From: Chitinophaga sp.
Lineage (GTDB): Bacteria > Bacteroidota > Bacteroidia > Chitinophagales > Chitinophagaceae
Reading direction: 5' to 3'
DNA length: 64,000 nt
NCBI RefSeq assembly: GCF_017745275.1
Contig: NZ_JAGHZS010000004.1
Coordinates: 186,001-250,000 of the forward strand
The position numbers and the translations under genes are program-made. The stretch's first letter is position 1; every line of letters starts with the position of its first letter. The notes beneath the pieces were generated by a model. That model saw only the letters and a list, made by a program, of their open reading frames with translations, made no database searches and was not told the DNA's origin. Shown here one piece after another: positions 1 through 7,661 of this stretch.

Positions 1-804
1 GCTATAACAGCGATGACCCAGCTTTATGCTGATAAACGAAAATATTTTACAGACAAGCTATCCCAGGGAATTGCCACCATTGCTGCAGCTTTTTATCCCA
101 AAGATGTGATTGTCCGTATGAGCGATTTTAAGACAAATGAATATGCACAATTATTAGGTGGAAAAGAATTTGAGCCCCAGGAAGAAAATCCCATGCTGGG
201 CTTCCGCGGCGCATCCCGCTACTATCACCCATTATACAAAGAAGGATTTGGACTGGAGTGTGAGGCGGTGAAAATAGTGAGAAATGAGATGGGATTAACC
301 AATGTGAAAGTCATGATTCCTTTTTGCCGTACGGCAACAGAAGGCAAAAAGGTACTGGAGGTGATGGAAAGCTTTGGTTTGACACAGGGAGAAAATGGAT
401 TGGAAGTATATGTGATGGCCGAAATCCCGTCGAACGTGATAGAAGCAGCAGCCTTTGCAGCTATCTTTGACGGCTTCTCCATTGGCTCCAATGATCTTAC
501 CCAATTAACACTGGGCATAGACAGAGACTCTGCTTTATTATCAACAGATTTCAACGAAGAGGATCCTGCAGCAAAAAAAATGATCGCCATGATGATTGAG
601 GCAGCGGGCAAGGCAGGCGTGCGCATAGGGTTCTGCGGACAGGCGCCGAGTGATCATCCGGACTTTGCGGCATTCCTGGTAGAAGAAGGTATTAACAGCA
701 TTGCTTTTAATCCGGATGCTATTGTAAAAGGAATCACTCATATAAGGGAAGCAGAGGAAAATAGCGGCATCACCAGTAACGGAACTTTACCTGTTCTTAT
801 TTAA
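1..804 (+). CDS. ppsA: Phosphoenolpyruvate synthase, C-terminal part (5' end outside window)
   Basis: The frame is open from base 1, so only the last ~267 residues of a ~800-residue enzyme are present. PEP synthase makes phosphoenolpyruvate from pyruvate and ATP in gluconeogenesis. This part is the C-terminal TIM-barrel PEP/pyruvate-binding domain: VIVRMSDFKTNEYA, ENPMLGFRGASRYY, VYVMAEIPSN, FSIGSNDLTQLTLGIDRDS and, near the end, FCGQAPSDHPDF, which carries the Cys that acts as proton donor in this family. The Met at 13 is internal, not a start. PPDK is less likely because the VRMSDFKTNEYA stretch is of the PpsA type. It heads an island of stress genes, as PEP synthase does in several anaerobic or low-oxygen regulons; that link is inference. 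Confidence 0.93.
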   Translation, partial: AITAMTQLYADKRKYFTDKLSQGIATIAAAFYPKDVIVRMSDFKTNEYAQLLGGKEFEPQEENPMLGFRGASRYYHPLYKEGFGLECEAVKIVRNEMGLTNVKVMIPFCRTATEGKKVLEVMESFGLTQGENGLEVYVMAEIPSNVIEAAAFAAIFDGFSIGSNDLTQLTLGIDRDSALLSTDFNEEDPAAKKMIAMMIEAAGKAGVRIGFCGQAPSDHPDFAAFLVEEGINSIAFNPDAIVKGITHIREAEENSGITSNGTLPVLI

Positions 805-829
805 CGGTTATATATCAAGGTTAACTCAT

Positions 830-868
830 ACCGGCAGAATCAATCCCTCTCAAATCTGCCGGTTTTTC
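830..868 (+). terminator. Terminator of ppsA, overlapping the end of the opposing gene
   Basis: A 9-bp perfect stem, ACCGGCAGA (830-838) with TCTGCCGGT (855-863), is followed by a T run. The stem includes sequence at the stop codon of the convergent gene at 840, so it may stop transcription from both sides. Confidence 0.7.
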
Positions 869-1298
869 TATTGATACGGATGCGGTATACCACCGGCCTG
901 ATAATATTGGAGAGGGTACCGTTTTGCTCCATTTCTTCGTGCATTTGTGCCACACCGGCGGTTTCGCTGGCCCGTACCCGGGATAACCGGCTAACCAGGA
1001 ATTTCATCGCATAATATCTTTCCCGGGGATCGGTAATTTCTTCATATTTTCCCCAAATGATAACGCTTCGCCAGTTGGTCAAACTAACAATTTCATCTAC
1101 CTGGAAACAAACCTCCGGATGTTTTCTCATCATTTCTATCTTCATACCTTCCTGGGAATGAGCTACAATATAAGTATCATTGAAAGCATAGTTAATAGGA
1201 ACAATATATACGCTTTCATTATTCGTACATCCGATCCGGCCAATAACATTACCGGAAAGGACCTGGTCAATTTCTTCATTACTTAATTTACCTAACAT
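840..1298 (-). CDS. Pyridoxamine 5'-phosphate oxidase-fold flavin-binding protein
   Basis: 152 residues, full length for the small split-barrel FMN-binding family (NimA-like/PNPOx-fold). Recognisable parts are the N-terminal IGRIGCTNNESVYIVPINYAF, in which family members read 'GrlaTv.d..pyvvPv.y', the central HSQEGMKIEMMRKHPEVCFQVD and the WRSVIIWGKYEEI strand. It is probably cytosolic and binds FMN; the substrate is not evident, and NimA-type nitroreductase or simple redox roles are both possible. It is the last gene of a minus-strand set with a small membrane protein (1338-1511) and a universal stress protein (1537-2361), gaps 39 and 25 bp, which suggests one operon starting from the control region at 2362-2549. 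Genes of this family often sit beside universal stress proteins in low-oxygen regulons. Confidence 0.8.
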   Translation of the reverse strand: MLGKLSNEEIDQVLSGNVIGRIGCTNNESVYIVPINYAFNDTYIVAHSQEGMKIEMMRKHPEVCFQVDEIVSLTNWRSVIIWGKYEEITDPRERYYAMKFLVSRLSRVRASETAGVAQMHEEMEQNGTLSNIIRPVVYRIRINRKTGRFERD

Positions 1299-1337
1299 AC
1301 AACTGCGTTAAGAATGTAAAAGAATTAATTCCAAACT

Positions 1338-1511
1338 TCAATACTGGTACCTGATAAATACCTCGTACAGGAAAAGTAGTATCTGCCTCAGCACTGCTAC
1401 CAGCAAGGGATATCCACCGGCCAGGAAGAACAGGGCCAGGCCCCATGAAATCAAACCTGTTCCCAGGTCGCTAATGTATTTCCGCGGGGGATGTGATAAA
1501 GCGTGTAACAT
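1338..1511 (-). CDS. Small membrane protein, 57 residues, unknown
   Basis: A 57-residue reading frame fills the gap between the universal stress protein and the PNPOx-fold gene in the same direction. It begins MLHALSHPPRKYISDLG, continues as a hydrophobic stretch (residues ~18-48: ISWGLALFFLAGG, LLVAVLRQILLFLYEVF) long enough for one or two membrane passes, and ends YQY. I recognise no family. Support comes from its position in an otherwise closely packed operon, the clean start and the membrane-like composition; the weakness is its small size. It may be a small stress-induced membrane peptide, or chance. Confidence 0.5.
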   Translation of the reverse strand: MLHALSHPPRKYISDLGTGLISWGLALFFLAGGYPLLVAVLRQILLFLYEVFIRYQY

Positions 1512-1536
1512 AACAATTAGTTTAAAAGTATTTGAA

Positions 1537-2361
1537 TTAATAATGTGTGATAAAAAGAGGATAAGCCAGTGTTTTAATCAGCAAGTCTGCGTGGCTGCGT
1601 TTAAACAGGCGGGATACTATGCTTCTCCCATATGCACCCATTACTACCAGCGTATCCTGCTTTTTAAGCAGATAATCAAACAGGGCGGGTTCTGATTTCC
1701 CTTTCAGTGTAACAATATCTGAGCTCTCAAAATGACGGCTCAACCAGGTAATAATACGCTTCCTTTCAGCTGTTGGGATATCTTCATTATTGACCTGTAC
1801 TATAGTGGCTTTGGCGTCTCCCAGTTCAGGCAGCAAATAAGACAATTGCTTCATGGCAAAAACGGATGAGGGTGTGCCATCATAACAAAAAACCACTTCA
1901 TTAATCCGCGTAAAAGCTGCTGGTGCAATAATAACAGGACACTGGGCATTGGCCATCAATTGTTGTAATAATGGCGATGGTGCTTCCTGTGTACCCGGTA
2001 AACAGGATATGGCAGCATCGGCAATAATAAGATCTGCGAAACTGCTTTCCGCAATGATATCTTCAGGCACATTACTCTCCAGGTACTTTACGGATGCCTG
2101 TATCCCTTTAAGCTCGCATGTTTCCTCAAAAGTTCGCATATGCGTTGTTATACCCTCTGCTTTTAAAGATTGTGCAGGAATAACCCCTTCTGAATAGAGC
2201 ATTTCATTTTCTTCCGTTAGCAAAGGATCGGATACATAATTCTCATTATCGAAAAAAATACCCGTTAATCTCGACCGCGTAATATCCGAGAGATAGCATG
2301 CGAAATTTAATGCGTTTTTTGTGGGCGCAGCACCACACATTACCAGTAATATCTTTTCCAT
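1537..2361 (-). CDS. Universal stress protein family, two-domain
   Basis: About 274 residues from the internal Met of MEKILLVMCGAAPTKNALNFA; the 12 upstream in-frame residues do not look like part of the fold. The N-terminal half is a Usp-like alpha/beta domain beginning with the usual first strand; the second half has INEVVFCYDGTPSSVFAMKQL and ends DTLVVMGAYGRSIVSRLFKRSHADLLI, close to the Usp nucleotide-binding loop G-2x-G-9x-G(S/T). Universal stress proteins are cytosolic, bind ATP or AMP in some cases, and help survival in stasis or low oxygen. It is the first gene of the operon with the 57-residue protein and the PNPOx-fold protein. It diverges from hsp20, and an FNR/CRP-type box (2452-2463) lies between the two. 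A paralogue is at 8884-9699. Confidence 0.85.
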   Translation of the reverse strand: MEKILLVMCGAAPTKNALNFACYLSDITRSRLTGIFFDNENYVSDPLLTEENEMLYSEGVIPAQSLKAEGITTHMRTFEETCELKGIQASVKYLESNVPEDIIAESSFADLIIADAAISCLPGTQEAPSPLLQQLMANAQCPVIIAPAAFTRINEVVFCYDGTPSSVFAMKQLSYLLPELGDAKATIVQVNNEDIPTAERKRIITWLSRHFESSDIVTLKGKSEPALFDYLLKKQDTLVVMGAYGRSIVSRLFKRSHADLLIKTLAYPLFITHY

Positions 2362-2451
2362 GTTTTTTTGTTTAAAGATAATCCGGTTGTATGCCACAAA
2401 ATTATGATAGAGGTCAGTACAGGATATGATTTAAGGCAGTTCCGGATTTCA

Positions 2452-2463
2452 TGATTTTAATCA
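2452..2463. promoter_or_regulatory. FNR/CRP-type box between usp and hsp20
   Basis: TGATTTTAATCA fits the TGAT-N4-ATCA dyad of FNR/CRP-family regulators. It lies about midway between the divergent starts at 2361 and 2550, so it could serve both genes. It belongs to a set of boxes in this island (5007, 5047, 9760, 9782). Confidence 0.5.
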
Positions 2464-2536
2464 GCAAATACGCTGAGGTCTATCATTTTTTTCATGCAGG
2501 AGGATGGGTAGTTTAGCATAAAAAATTAACCAAAAA

Positions 2537-2543
2537 AAGGAGG
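2537..2543 (+). promoter_or_regulatory. Strong Shine-Dalgarno site of hsp20
   Basis: AAGGAGG ends 6 nt before the ATG at 2550. Such a perfect site is rare in Bacteroidota, where most genes lack one, and it fixes the start of the Hsp20 gene. Confidence 0.75.
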
Positions 2544-2549
2544 TTTTAT

Positions 2550-3002
2550 ATGAGCTCATTATCATTAAACAAACGTACTGCTTCACACCCCTCAGTTTTT
2601 GACGATTTCTTTAAACCCTGGAAGGAATGGATGAACAACCTGTATGATGGTCGGGCTTTTACTGCGCTTACCATTCCTGCTGCTAACGTAACCGAAGAAA
2701 AAGATAGCTACAAGCTGTCTTTAGCGGTACCCGGCATGAAAAAAGATGACTTTAAAATTAATGTTGAGGGTAACGTTCTGACCATCAGTGCTGAAAAAGA
2801 AGAGGAGAAGGAAGAGAAAAATGCCAGGTACAGCAGGCAGGAATTCAACTACAGCAGCTTTTCCCGTAGCTTCAGTATCCCTGAAACCATCAATAAAGAC
2901 AAAATCGAAGCCCATTATGAGGACGGAATGCTCAAACTGAAACTACCCAAAAATGAAGACGCCAAAAAGAATGGAAAGAGTATGCAAATTGCTGTTAAAT
3001 AA
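2550..3002 (+). CDS. Hsp20/alpha-crystallin small heat-shock protein
   Basis: 150 residues, normal for the family. After a ~45-residue N-terminal arm rich in aromatics (FDDFFKPWKEWMNNLY) comes the alpha-crystallin domain (~48-140): ANVTEEKDSYKLSLAVPGMK, DDFKINVEGNVLTISAEKEE, the charged loop, FSRSFSIPETIN and YEDGMLKLKLPK, with the A-x-(n)-G-V-L-type GML signature. The C-terminal tail has no clear I-x-I motif but ends MQIAVK. It acts as an ATP-independent holdase forming oligomers in the cytosol. It is monocistronic: a strong Shine-Dalgarno site precedes it, an FNR/CRP-type box lies ~90 bp upstream, and a good terminator follows at 3010. Confidence 0.95.
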   Translation: MSSLSLNKRTASHPSVFDDFFKPWKEWMNNLYDGRAFTALTIPAANVTEEKDSYKLSLAVPGMKKDDFKINVEGNVLTISAEKEEEKEEKNARYSRQEFNYSSFSRSFSIPETINKDKIEAHYEDGMLKLKLPKNEDAKKNGKSMQIAVK

Positions 3003-3009
3003 TCATGGC

Positions 3010-3040
3010 AAAGCCCTGTTGAAAAAGCAACAGGGCTTTT
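3010..3040 (+). terminator. Terminator of hsp20
   Basis: A perfect 12-bp stem, AAAGCCCTGTTG (3010-3021) and CAACAGGGCTTT (3028-3039), with a 6-nt loop and a short T run, 7 nt after the hsp20 stop. It lies just past the end of the convergent gene at 3064 and may be bidirectional. Confidence 0.85.
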
Positions 3041-3063
3041 ATCTGCCAGATAGCTGATATCAA

Positions 3064-3789
3064 CTATTCTTCGCCATTAAACCGTCTCATTTTTTCCTGC
3101 AACTTTATTGCTGAAAAGCGTCCATCTACTATCATTCGCCTGATGGTGTAAAGTACATCTCCCTGGTGAGCGTTCAACTGAAACGCAGCCCGGTAGCCAC
3201 TTTCTTTTAAGTGATTTATAATAGTATCATTCCATTCCCCAAAAGGATAAGCAAAATACCATACCGGATTACCCGTTATTTTTTCCAATACTTTTTTGGG
3301 ATGAACCAATTGTTGCTCCCAATCCATTGTTCCGGTAGTATACAGATGCGGATGATCCCAGGTATGTGCAGCAATGATATGTCCCCTACCGGCAAGCGCT
3401 TTTAATTGTGCAGCATTCATATAACCAGGCTTTCCAATGGTAACGGTCATTATAAAAAAAACGCCGCGGAACCCATAGTAACGCAGTAACGAATCAGCAA
3501 TGGAAAAATGCTCCACATGCGAATCATCAAAGGTGATCATAAATGAACGGACGGGCAAAGGTTTGTTCCCGGTTAAACAATTGACCAGCTGATCCGGCAG
3601 TATTGTATGATATCCGCTATCAGCCAATCCTTTCAACTGGTTATTCAACTGCTCCCGGCTAATGTGCAACGGGTCATTTTTATAAGTTCCGTTGCCTATA
3701 TTGTGATAGCATAATATGGGTATACTCCTTTGTGAAACTGCATGTCCGGATGCCAATACCAGCAAAAAAAACAAAATAACATATTTCAT
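3064..3789 (-). CDS. Secreted polysaccharide deacetylase (CE4/NodB fold)
   Basis: 241 residues with a clear signal peptide (MKYVILFFLLVLASGHAVSQ). The NodB fold shows motif 1 SFMITFDDSHVEHF (catalytic Asp pair), motif 2 HTWDHPHLY (metal-binding H-x3-H-P) and motif 3 around YFAYPFGEWNDTI. Metal-dependent deacetylases of this family remove N- or O-acetyl groups from peptidoglycan, chitin-like chains or xylan; the substrate cannot be read from the sequence. It follows the gene at 3815-4897 by 25 bp in the same direction and is probably co-transcribed with it, which points to an envelope-modifying pair in the stress island rather than to the distant xylan locus. Confidence 0.88.
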   Translation of the reverse strand: MKYVILFFLLVLASGHAVSQRSIPILCYHNIGNGTYKNDPLHISREQLNNQLKGLADSGYHTILPDQLVNCLTGNKPLPVRSFMITFDDSHVEHFSIADSLLRYYGFRGVFFIMTVTIGKPGYMNAAQLKALAGRGHIIAAHTWDHPHLYTTGTMDWEQQLVHPKKVLEKITGNPVWYFAYPFGEWNDTIINHLKESGYRAAFQLNAHQGDVLYTIRRMIVDGRFSAIKLQEKMRRFNGEE

Positions 3790-3814
3790 AAAATGAATTT
3801 GATCATTTAAAAAG

Positions 3815-4897
3815 TCATTGGTATTGAATATATATTGGCTGAGGATAAAGCGCCAGTACTTCAGCCGGTTCCATCAGGTGGCCTCCTGTTACTACATCGT
3901 TTTCATAAAATAATTTAAACCCTGTGAATTGTACGGGTTGTCCTGATATCCAACTCTTATAGGTATCTGTTTTTTTAGCTACACCGCCAAAGCCATCCAT
4001 ATTCATCACCACCTGTACTTCCGGTTGTAAACGAATCTGCTTATAGTTTGTCACCATACCCTGTGTAAAGCGGTGTATAATCAATATTTTGGGCGGCAGA
4101 TGGTATTTTCTCACCAGATCTGCCAACCAGGAAATGGCTTCATTAATATCTATTGCATCAAAGGTCCCTATGGCGGTGCAGGGTACCTGCCCGTATTTCA
4201 TGGAGTATTCCGGATCAATGCCCAGGTGTACATCTGGCCGTACCAGGTATTTTTCCAGCAGCGGCAGTTCTTCCTGCAGGGTGCTCAATCCCACCTGGAT
4301 ATCCAGGAAAACAATGGCATGTCCTTTTTGGGCCAGGGTGAACACCTTCGTGATTTCACTGTCTGGCATACGCAGCCTGTATTTCCTGTCTTTTCCGGGA
4401 TTACGTTGAGCAGTAACTGCAATGTAATGCAGTGCCGGCACCACGGGAATACAGGTATCTGCCTTCCTCCATTTGTCTGCTTCTGTAGCCAGTTGCTTTA
4501 TCATATCATCACCCGGCAATTGGCCCAATATTCCCATCCGGTCGGAATACAGGTTTCCGTAAAAAGCAACAATCCGGTTATAGGGAAGCAGGGCGCCCGG
4601 CAAAGGATAACCTGTTTTCACCGGCCAGTCACGAGAAGGCTTATTATGTACCAGATGTAGTTGTATTGCATTATAACGGGCGGTATCCGCCTCCTCATTC
4701 TTTTTGTATGCAGCCGTGAGCAGCGGTTCAATACCCGGCACCATTACCTTCCGGGAATGCCCCACCAGTTTTCTGTCTTCCCACTGCTGAAAAAACAACA
4801 GGTCATCAGTAGTAAAAACATATACTACTAAAGCCCCTATCCATAAAAGGGCGCCTACAATGAGTATCCCGTTTGCAAATTTCCATATCATTTTCAT
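3815..4897 (-). CDS. Membrane-anchored protein of unknown function, possible TIM barrel
   Basis: About 360 residues from the Met of MKMIWKFANG; an upstream Met at 4957 would add 20 residues before the hydrophobic anchor and looks less likely. One membrane segment (GILIVGALLWIGALVVYVF) anchors an external domain. Visible blocks are YNRIVAFYGNLYSDRMGILG, IPVVPALHYIAV, GHAIVFLDIQVGLS, RPDVHLGIDPEYSM, KILIIHRFTQGMV and VQVVMNMDGFGG. Regularly spaced strands ending in Asp or Glu suggest a (beta/alpha)8 barrel like a glycoside hydrolase or sugar-binding lipoprotein, but I do not recognise a named family. It lies 25 bp upstream of the secreted deacetylase in the same direction, so an envelope or polysaccharide role is plausible. 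Its promoter region holds two FNR/CRP-type boxes. Confidence 0.6.
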   Translation of the reverse strand: MKMIWKFANGILIVGALLWIGALVVYVFTTDDLLFFQQWEDRKLVGHSRKVMVPGIEPLLTAAYKKNEEADTARYNAIQLHLVHNKPSRDWPVKTGYPLPGALLPYNRIVAFYGNLYSDRMGILGQLPGDDMIKQLATEADKWRKADTCIPVVPALHYIAVTAQRNPGKDRKYRLRMPDSEITKVFTLAQKGHAIVFLDIQVGLSTLQEELPLLEKYLVRPDVHLGIDPEYSMKYGQVPCTAIGTFDAIDINEAISWLADLVRKYHLPPKILIIHRFTQGMVTNYKQIRLQPEVQVVMNMDGFGGVAKKTDTYKSWISGQPVQFTGFKLFYENDVVTGGHLMEPAEVLALYPQPIYIQYQ

Positions 4898-5006
4898 ATG
4901 CAGGACTTTAAAAGCATTGCTAATAATAGTTGTCAGCAGGATCCAACCAACATTCAAATTAAATACTCTCTGTCCTGCAAAAAATGATATCGCTCATTCA
5001 AACGGT

Positions 5007-5018
5007 TGATTGCCATCA
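5007..5018. promoter_or_regulatory. FNR/CRP-type box
   Basis: TGATTGCCATCA matches TGAT-N4-ATCA. It sits in the divergent control region between the gene ending its coding start at 4897 and the nuclease gene at 5133, 40 bp from a second box. Confidence 0.45.
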
Positions 5019-5046
5019 GGTATATTTCCCTTCCTGGATCAACTTA

Positions 5047-5058
5047 TGACAACAATCA
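5047..5058. promoter_or_regulatory. FNR/CRP-type box, TGACAACAATCA
   Basis: This 12-mer is identical to the box at 9760-9771 upstream of the second universal stress gene. Its centre is ~34 bp upstream of a -7-like TAATAGTTG (5083-5091), close to the -41.5 position typical of class II FNR activation, and ~80 bp from the ATG at 5133. Confidence 0.55.
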
Positions 5059-5132
5059 CCATAAAGGCTAATCCCTGTCAGATAATAGTTGTAGTTATCA
5101 AACTACTTTAGTAATAGAAATTGCTTCCAACT

Positions 5133-5999
5133 ATGAGTTCAACACCTTCTATATTCGTAACAAAATCCAACGGAACCAGAGTCCCGTTTTCGCTGGAAAA
5201 GCTGCAACAGTCGCTAAAGCGTGCAGGGGCAGCTCCTGATTTAGTAGAAAAGATATCAGATGAGCTCTATGAGCAGATATATCCCGACATGCCTACACGC
5301 ACCATCTATAAAATGGCGTACAGTATGTTAAAGCATGCCTCCCGGTCGGTGGCCGGCAGATACAGGCTTAAGCAGGCGATTTTTGAACTGGGTCCTTCCG
5401 GGTTTCCTTTTGAGCAATATATCGCTGAATTATTCCGGCAGGCAGGCTACTTAACTACCACTAATAATCAAATAGGCGGACATTGTATTATGCATGAAGT
5501 GGATATACGTGCGGTGAAAAACAATCGTGTTTATATTATCGAATGCAAATATCACCAGCTACAGGGAACACATTGCGATGTAAAAATCCCCTTGTACGTA
5601 CAATCCAGGTTTGAGGATATAGCATGGAAAATGAAGGATAGCCAACATTCCTCCCAACAGGAATACCAGGGCTGGCTGATCACTAATACCCGCATCACTT
5701 CCGATGCCACACAATATGGTGTATGTATGGGATTAAATATGTTATCGTGGGACTATCCGGCTGGCAAAGGATTAAAAGATATTATTGATAAAACCAGGCT
5801 GTACCCGATTACCTGTCTTTCTACACTGAGTCGCCAGGAGAAATACAGGTTACTTGAAAAACGAGTGATACTATGCCGTACACTGATTGAGCAACCGGTG
5901 CTTCTTAAAAACGAACACATTTTAAATAGCAGATATGACCTGGTTCTTGCAGAAGCGCAACATCTGTGTGAAAATATTTCAACGTTGGAATGGGCATAG
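5133..5999 (+). CDS. ATP-cone domain / Mrr-type restriction endonuclease-like protein
   Basis: 288 residues from the ATG at 5133 (a TTG four codons upstream is possible). Residues ~5-90 form an ATP-cone: VTKSNGTRVPFSLEKLQQSL, then helices with MPTRTIYKMAYSML. Residues ~105-210 form a PD-(D/E)xK nuclease-like fold: FPFEQYIAELFRQAGY, a metal-site Asp in HEVDIRA, and the strand VYIIECKYHQ with the E-x-K pair, so the catalytic residues look intact. ATP-cones sense nucleotides and are best known from ribonucleotide reductases and NrdR; ATP-cone/nuclease fusions occur in several bacterial groups without a well-defined role. The PolX-type gene follows after 30 bp, so a joint DNA-damage role is inferred. 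Confidence 0.78.
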   Translation: MSSTPSIFVTKSNGTRVPFSLEKLQQSLKRAGAAPDLVEKISDELYEQIYPDMPTRTIYKMAYSMLKHASRSVAGRYRLKQAIFELGPSGFPFEQYIAELFRQAGYLTTTNNQIGGHCIMHEVDIRAVKNNRVYIIECKYHQLQGTHCDVKIPLYVQSRFEDIAWKMKDSQHSSQQEYQGWLITNTRITSDATQYGVCMGLNMLSWDYPAGKGLKDIIDKTRLYPITCLSTLSRQEKYRLLEKRVILCRTLIEQPVLLKNEHILNSRYDLVLAEAQHLCENISTLEWA

Positions 6000-6029
6000 T
6001 GACTGTACAACTATTAAAACATACTTATT

Positions 6030-7544
6030 ATGAAAACGCATGCAAATGCCAGAACATTACCGGCAACATTAGCGGAACTACTCGATATTAAAGGCATTAC
6101 TTCCAGCAAAGTAAACGCTATCTGTAAAGCGTTTCAAATAAATACCCTCCCTGAATTTACTACTGCCGTGGAGATGGAACAACTGGACAGCTTCCCGGAA
6201 TTAACAGGAGATGATAAAAAGAATATCAAAAGGGCTTTAAAACTCTATAAAAATGAAGAAAGCCGTATCCAGTTGGCCGAGGCTATTCTACAGGGAAAAG
6301 AAGTATTACATTGTATCCTTCAGTTTCCCGAAGTACAGAAAGCCGCGGTAGCAGGCAGCCTTAGAAGAGGGAAAGACACCATTGGAGATATTGATATCGT
6401 AGTGCAGCTCGACAGCACAGACAGAAGAAAGTTCCTGTATAAAATTGCCCGCATGCCCTTAACGGACAATATCTTTGCTGCCGGAAAAAAAAGAATTGGT
6501 GTTGTATTGCATAATCAGCTATCTGTATATTTCTACCTAACCGATGCCAAACATTATGGCGCCTCATTGTTGTATTATACCGGTTCAAAAAACTACAATG
6601 CATTGATGAAAAATATGGCTACCACTATGGGATACCGGCTGGATGCAAATGGGCTATATGATGTCAAAAATCACCAATATATTGCAACTGAAAAAGAAGA
6701 AGAGATATTTCAACATATGCTGCTGGACTATATACCTCCGGAACTACGGGAAGAGCAAGGCGTTATTACAGCAGCGGAGCAACACGCCATACCATCCCTC
6801 GTAACATTTGACCAGTTAAAAGGCGACATGCAGATACACAGCAACTGGAGCGATGGAGACGAGAGTATAGCACATATTGCCCGGTATATGTTTAGTATAT
6901 TCCCTCATTATCAATACATCGTTATTACCGATCATGCATCCCTTGAAGGGACAGATCATGTACTGCAACCTGCGGACATTACCCGCCAGGCTGCTGAAAT
7001 AGCAAAAATAAATAATGAAATGGGATATGACTATGTAAAAAGAGGCGTTGAAGTGGATATTCTTGATGATGGTCAACTGAGTCTACCCAATGAGCTGTTA
7101 AAACAGTTTGACTGGGTAATTGCTGCCGTTCATAGCCACTTCACCCATGATAATACCGCCCGGTTAATAAAAGCCTGTGAAAATCCCTATGTTCATTGTA
7201 TCGGGCACCCCAGTGGCCGGCTCATTGGCAGCAGAGACCCCTACCCTGTTGACTGGGACAAGTTGTTTAGTAAAGCTGCTGCTACCGGAACAGCTATGGA
7301 AATAAATGCCCGCCCCAACCGGTTGGACCTGGACGACACCCTGGTAAAGAAAGCGATTGCTAAAGGCGTGAAGCTGATCATTGATACCGACGCCCATCAA
7401 TTAAACCAATTTGATTGTATGCAGCTGGGTATTTGGGTAGCCAGGAGAGGAGGTTGTGGCAAAGCTGACATCCTTAATGCGCACAGCTGGAAAGAAATTG
7501 AAAAATTTAAAAAGAATAAGCTATCTGCATCAGGTATAAACTAA
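6030..7544 (+). CDS. polX: PolX-like protein: degenerate family X polymerase core plus PHP domain
   Basis: 504 residues, about 60-80 shorter than usual PolX. The N-terminus begins at the second helix-hairpin-helix region, so most of the 8-kDa domain is absent. The nucleotidyltransferase part has GSLRRGKDTIGDIDIV (catalytic Asp120, Asp122) and the palm/thumb marker YYTGSK at ~183. The third carboxylate is missing: in family members the strand before TGSK reads V-D-x-R, here V-Y-F-Y with Tyr167 in its place. The PHP domain starts at ~265 (GDMQIHSNWSDG), and later has ITDHASLEGTD, VEVDILDDG, AAVHSHF, CIGHPSGRL, MEINARPNRLD and IDTDAHQ, so the metal-dependent 3'-5' exonuclease/phosphoesterase site looks complete. 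It may therefore be a nuclease rather than a polymerase. It probably forms an operon with the nuclease gene upstream. Confidence 0.85.
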   Translation: MKTHANARTLPATLAELLDIKGITSSKVNAICKAFQINTLPEFTTAVEMEQLDSFPELTGDDKKNIKRALKLYKNEESRIQLAEAILQGKEVLHCILQFPEVQKAAVAGSLRRGKDTIGDIDIVVQLDSTDRRKFLYKIARMPLTDNIFAAGKKRIGVVLHNQLSVYFYLTDAKHYGASLLYYTGSKNYNALMKNMATTMGYRLDANGLYDVKNHQYIATEKEEEIFQHMLLDYIPPELREEQGVITAAEQHAIPSLVTFDQLKGDMQIHSNWSDGDESIAHIARYMFSIFPHYQYIVITDHASLEGTDHVLQPADITRQAAEIAKINNEMGYDYVKRGVEVDILDDGQLSLPNELLKQFDWVIAAVHSHFTHDNTARLIKACENPYVHCIGHPSGRLIGSRDPYPVDWDKLFSKAAATGTAMEINARPNRLDLDDTLVKKAIAKGVKLIIDTDAHQLNQFDCMQLGIWVARRGGCGKADILNAHSWKEIEKFKKNKLSASGIN

Positions 7545-7661
7545 CCGGATCTGGCATAGGTATATGCCGGCAGTTTTCGCGAAGGGCGCCCTGGCTACCG
7601 TGCTATGTCTATCCTGTCTATGGCCTGGCAGTACCCGGGAGTATTACAACAGCTGGTCTTC

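Noticed and set aside
4073..4660. 195-residue open frame opposite the 3815-4897 gene
   Set aside because: Shadow frame: no domain, no plausible start context; the minus-strand gene has a membrane anchor and regular fold-like pattern.
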